Shown here piece by piece: positions 12,144 to 14,181 of a stretch of DNA of 14,181 nucleotides. Within the stretch, counting starts at the first letter, position 1. The number at the start of each line of letters is the position of its first letter. Under the pieces are notes generated by a model. That model had not been told where the DNA came from. It did no database searches and saw only the letters and a program-made list of their open reading frames with translations. The stretch is from Deltaproteobacteria bacterium. Lineage in GTDB: Bacteria > Desulfobacterota_E > Deferrimicrobia > Deferrimicrobiales > Deferrimicrobiaceae. The stretch is from the NCBI GenBank assembly GCA_023489025.1, contig JAMDCN010000103.1, positions 1 through 14,181 on the forward strand, written 5' to 3'. The position numbers and the translations under genes are program-made.

Positions 12144-14181
12144 TGGCTTCACCCATCGATCGTCCGCCCGTCGAGTTCACGGAGTTCCACCTGTTCTGCG
12201 GGATTGGAGGCGGAGCTCTCGGTGCCGCCCACGCGCGGGCGACCTGGCTCGGCTGCCGCGGCTCCATCCGCACCCTCGGCGGGATCGACAACGATCCGTC
12301 TTCCTGCGCGGACTTCGAGCGGTTCACCGGGATCCCGGCGACATGCCTGGACCTGTTCGACCGGGAGCAGTACGCCGCGTTCCACGGGAAACAGCCGCCT
12401 CCGGAATGGCGGGAGGCGACCCCCGCGGATGTCCTGCGCGCCGCCGGCGGGGTTTGCCCGGACATCGTATTTTCAAGCCCACCATGTAAGGGATTTTCGG
12501 GTTTGCTCCCGGCCGCCTCCGCTGGCTCGGAGAAGTACCAGGCGCTCAACCGCCTGACCACCCGGGCCGTCCGGCTGACACTGGAGGCGTTCGCGCACGA
12601 CCTCCCGGCGGTGTTCCTCCTCGAGAACGTCCCCCGGATCCGGACCCGCGGGGCGGAGCTGCTCGAGGAAATCAAGCGACTACTCCGCGCCCATGGGTAC
12701 GTGGTCACCGATTCGGACCATGACTGCGGGGAGATCGGGGGCCTCGGTCAACGGCGGAAGCGGTACCTGCTGATCGCCCGGAATCCGAAGAAGCTGGCGC
12801 CCTTCATCTACCAGCCGCCGAAGCGCCCCTTGAAAACGATCGGCGACGTGATCGGGCCACTTGCGCTCCCGGACGACCCATCGCTTGGGCCGATGCACCG
12901 GCTCCCGCGGCTGAAGTGGCTGACCTGGCTGCGGCTGGCGCTGATTCCCGCTGGCGGGGACTGGCGGGACCTCCAGAAGATCACGCCGGAAGAGTACAGG
13001 ATCCAGCACGAGCCCCGTGGCGGTGGACCGTGGGGCGTTCAGGACTGGAACGAGCCCGGGGCGACTGTCACGGGATCGTCCTCCGTGAAAGGAAGCAATG
13101 CGGTGGCCGTCGCGGATCCCCGGATCGATCCGGATGCTTCCTACTTCCCGCGGGCCTACCAGGTTGACAAGATGGACGCCACGTCGCGGACCGTAACCGG
13201 GGGTCAGACGCCGTCCGCCGGCGGGATCTCGATCGCGGATCATCGTCTCCATGAGAAGACCGGATACAACGGCTCCCCCGGGCTGTACGGGGTCAACGCA
13301 TGGGACGAACCCGCCAAGGCTGTCACGGGCGGGATGAGGGTTCCCTGCTCGAACACCCCGGCGGCGATCGCGGACCCGCGTCTCCCTGACTCGAAGGGCG
13401 TCTACCCGAACCGGTTCAAGGTCGGCAGCTTCAACGCTCCTGCGGCCACAATCACCGGCGACACGGACGTCCAGTGTGGGGCGCAGTCGGTGGCAGATCC
13501 CCGACTCGCCGACCGGGAAGCCCGCCGGAGCAATTCGCACACCGTCCGCCCGTGGGACGATCAGGCCCTCACCATCACCGGAGAGGACACGATCGGGAGC
13601 GGGGCGCAGTCGATCGGAGATCCCCGGGTTCCCGAGAAGAGCGGGCGTCACTTCACCCATCTCCGAGTCAACGGGTGGGTGGAGACCGGAAACACAGTCA
13701 CCGGATCCACGCACGTCGCCAACGGTGCGCCTTCGATCGGGGATCCACGGTTGCACCATGTCCCCCGCCCCGGCGTCTACCGGATCCTTCGGATGGACGA
13801 GGCGTCCCCGGCTGTCACCGGCGGCGCCGGAGGCGGTACATCCAACGGCCCCCAGGCAGTGGCGGATCACCGACTCGGGTGCAAACCGCGCTCCGGAAGT
13901 TACGGGGTGCAGGACTGGAACGAGCCCTCTTCCGCGATCGTGGGCGCTGGCGACATCCACGCCGCCGCTGCGGCCATCTCCGATCCGCGCATCCCCGGCA
14001 ACGACGAGCGTCCCGACCCGCCTCCGGTGATCATCGCCCTCGACGGGACCTGGCACCGTCCGCTGACCACGCTGGAGCTGCTCGCCCAGCATCGCAAGAA
14101 AGTTCGCTCACAATTAGACGAGGATGCCTTCCCGATTCTCGAACGATGGCTCGAGAAGGCGACGAGGGCGAAGATGATGTG
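12143..14181 (+). CDS. C5-cytosine DNA methyltransferase with eight internal repeats, cut by the window end
   Basis: The visible 679 residues start at an ATG overlapping the previous stop (TGATG). The catalytic N-terminus has motif I FHLFCGIGGGALGA (16-29), motif IV SSPPCKGFSG with nucleophile Cys115, motif VI ENVPRI (161-166) and motif VIII QRRKRY (203-208). Between motif VIII and the end, where the target-recognition domain belongs, stand eight tandem units of about 41 residues, each with a W.EP-like string, TVTG and ADPR. After them, ALDGTWHRPLTTLELLA resembles the motif IX region, but the usual LQGFP-like continuation is replaced by QHRKKVRSQ. Motif X should lie beyond the window. The enzyme probably methylates phage DNA together with the preceding fusion protein. 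Large enzymes of this kind occur in prophages. Whether the altered motif IX region still works is open. Confidence 0.88.
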   Translation, partial: MASPIDRPPVEFTEFHLFCGIGGGALGAAHARATWLGCRGSIRTLGGIDNDPSSCADFERFTGIPATCLDLFDREQYAAFHGKQPPPEWREATPADVLRAAGGVCPDIVFSSPPCKGFSGLLPAASAGSEKYQALNRLTTRAVRLTLEAFAHDLPAVFLLENVPRIRTRGAELLEEIKRLLRAHGYVVTDSDHDCGEIGGLGQRRKRYLLIARNPKKLAPFIYQPPKRPLKTIGDVIGPLALPDDPSLGPMHRLPRLKWLTWLRLALIPAGGDWRDLQKITPEEYRIQHEPRGGGPWGVQDWNEPGATVTGSSSVKGSNAVAVADPRIDPDASYFPRAYQVDKMDATSRTVTGGQTPSAGGISIADHRLHEKTGYNGSPGLYGVNAWDEPAKAVTGGMRVPCSNTPAAIADPRLPDSKGVYPNRFKVGSFNAPAATITGDTDVQCGAQSVADPRLADREARRSNSHTVRPWDDQALTITGEDTIGSGAQSIGDPRVPEKSGRHFTHLRVNGWVETGNTVTGSTHVANGAPSIGDPRLHHVPRPGVYRILRMDEASPAVTGGAGGGTSNGPQAVADHRLGCKPRSGSYGVQDWNEPSSAIVGAGDIHAAAAAISDPRIPGNDERPDPPPVIIALDGTWHRPLTTLELLAQHRKKVRSQLDEDAFPILERWLEKATRAKMM
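13031..13990 (+). repeat. Eight-unit coding repeat in the cytosine methyltransferase
   Basis: At protein level, TVTG-type motifs occur at residues 308, 350, 393, 436, 477, 518, 557 and 598, a spacing of 39 to 43. Each is preceded by a string such as VQDWNEP, VNAWDEP or VRPWDDQ and followed about 15 residues later by ADPR, GDPR or ADHR. Units 1 and 8 share GVQDWNEP exactly. DNA identity between units is low, so the amplification is old and held at protein level. Confidence 0.85.

Noticed and set aside
10077..12152. 691-codon minus-strand frame opposite the helicase-methyltransferase
   Set aside because: The plus strand has unmistakable helicase and methyltransferase motifs; the minus frame has no motif or ribosome site and is a GC-rich shadow.
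13031..13990. Regular spacing suggesting a CRISPR-like or DNA-level array
   Set aside because: The periodicity is in the protein; nucleotide identity between units is low and there is no constant direct repeat with unique spacers. No CRISPR array or tRNA gene was seen anywhere in the window.
12680..14092. 470-codon minus-strand frame opposite the cytosine methyltransferase repeats
   Set aside because: Its apparent repeats (RIDP-, RDRR-like strings) are only the complement of the ADPR and TVTG units on the plus strand.

Overview
The window looks like the immunity, early and replication region of a temperate phage or prophage, with one end of a DNA-modification cassette. Most of it is GC-rich. 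The exception is a more AT-rich island at about 5.54-7.25 kb holding the repressor, its operators and a lipoprotein gene. A Gram-negative host is suggested by a lipoprotein with a BamE/SmpA-like look. I cannot name the host; a GC-rich proteobacterium is a guess.

Left arm (minus strand, read leftward from about 5.87 kb to 0.12 kb): a tightly packed operon starts at an operator-overlapped promoter (5863-5891). It encodes a small Cro-like HTH protein that ends inside an intrinsic terminator, then a second HTH/coiled-coil protein, a zinc/winged-helix protein, a two-segment membrane peptide, a zinc-knuckle protein, a basic peptide, two conserved phage proteins of unknown function (123 and 235 aa), a DnaD/O-like replication protein, a zinc-ribbon protein, a 55-aa peptide and finally a tyrosine integrase. 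Most junctions are TGATG or ATGA overlaps or a few bases. The terminator after the first gene implies attenuation or antitermination for the rest.

Control region: a LexA/CI-type S24 repressor (5951-6685, plus strand) diverges from the Cro-like gene. Five sites matching ATATCTC-N5-GAGATAT lie in two clusters (5866-5941 and 7192-7241). A promoter overlaps each of the three perfect sites, with the operator in the -35/-10 spacer. The repressor promoter is so close to the ATG that the message is probably leaderless. A lipoprotein gene and a strong terminator follow the repressor, so the lipoprotein is probably made in the lysogen.

Right arm (plus strand): a near-consensus, operator-controlled promoter (7216-7244) reads first into about 670 bases with no credible gene but with many strong nested complementarities. 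This is a candidate large structured RNA. Then come a 75-aa protein resembling the Acb2/Tad1 hairpin family (anti-CBASS/anti-Thoeris sponges), seven small early genes (including three single-span membrane peptides and a winged-helix protein), an 854-aa helicase-methyltransferase fusion, and a C5-cytosine methyltransferase carrying eight tandem copies of a roughly 41-residue unit that runs off the window edge. The right arm therefore reads as a repressor-controlled counter-defence and DNA-modification programme. The structured RNA at its head is the least explained part of the window.
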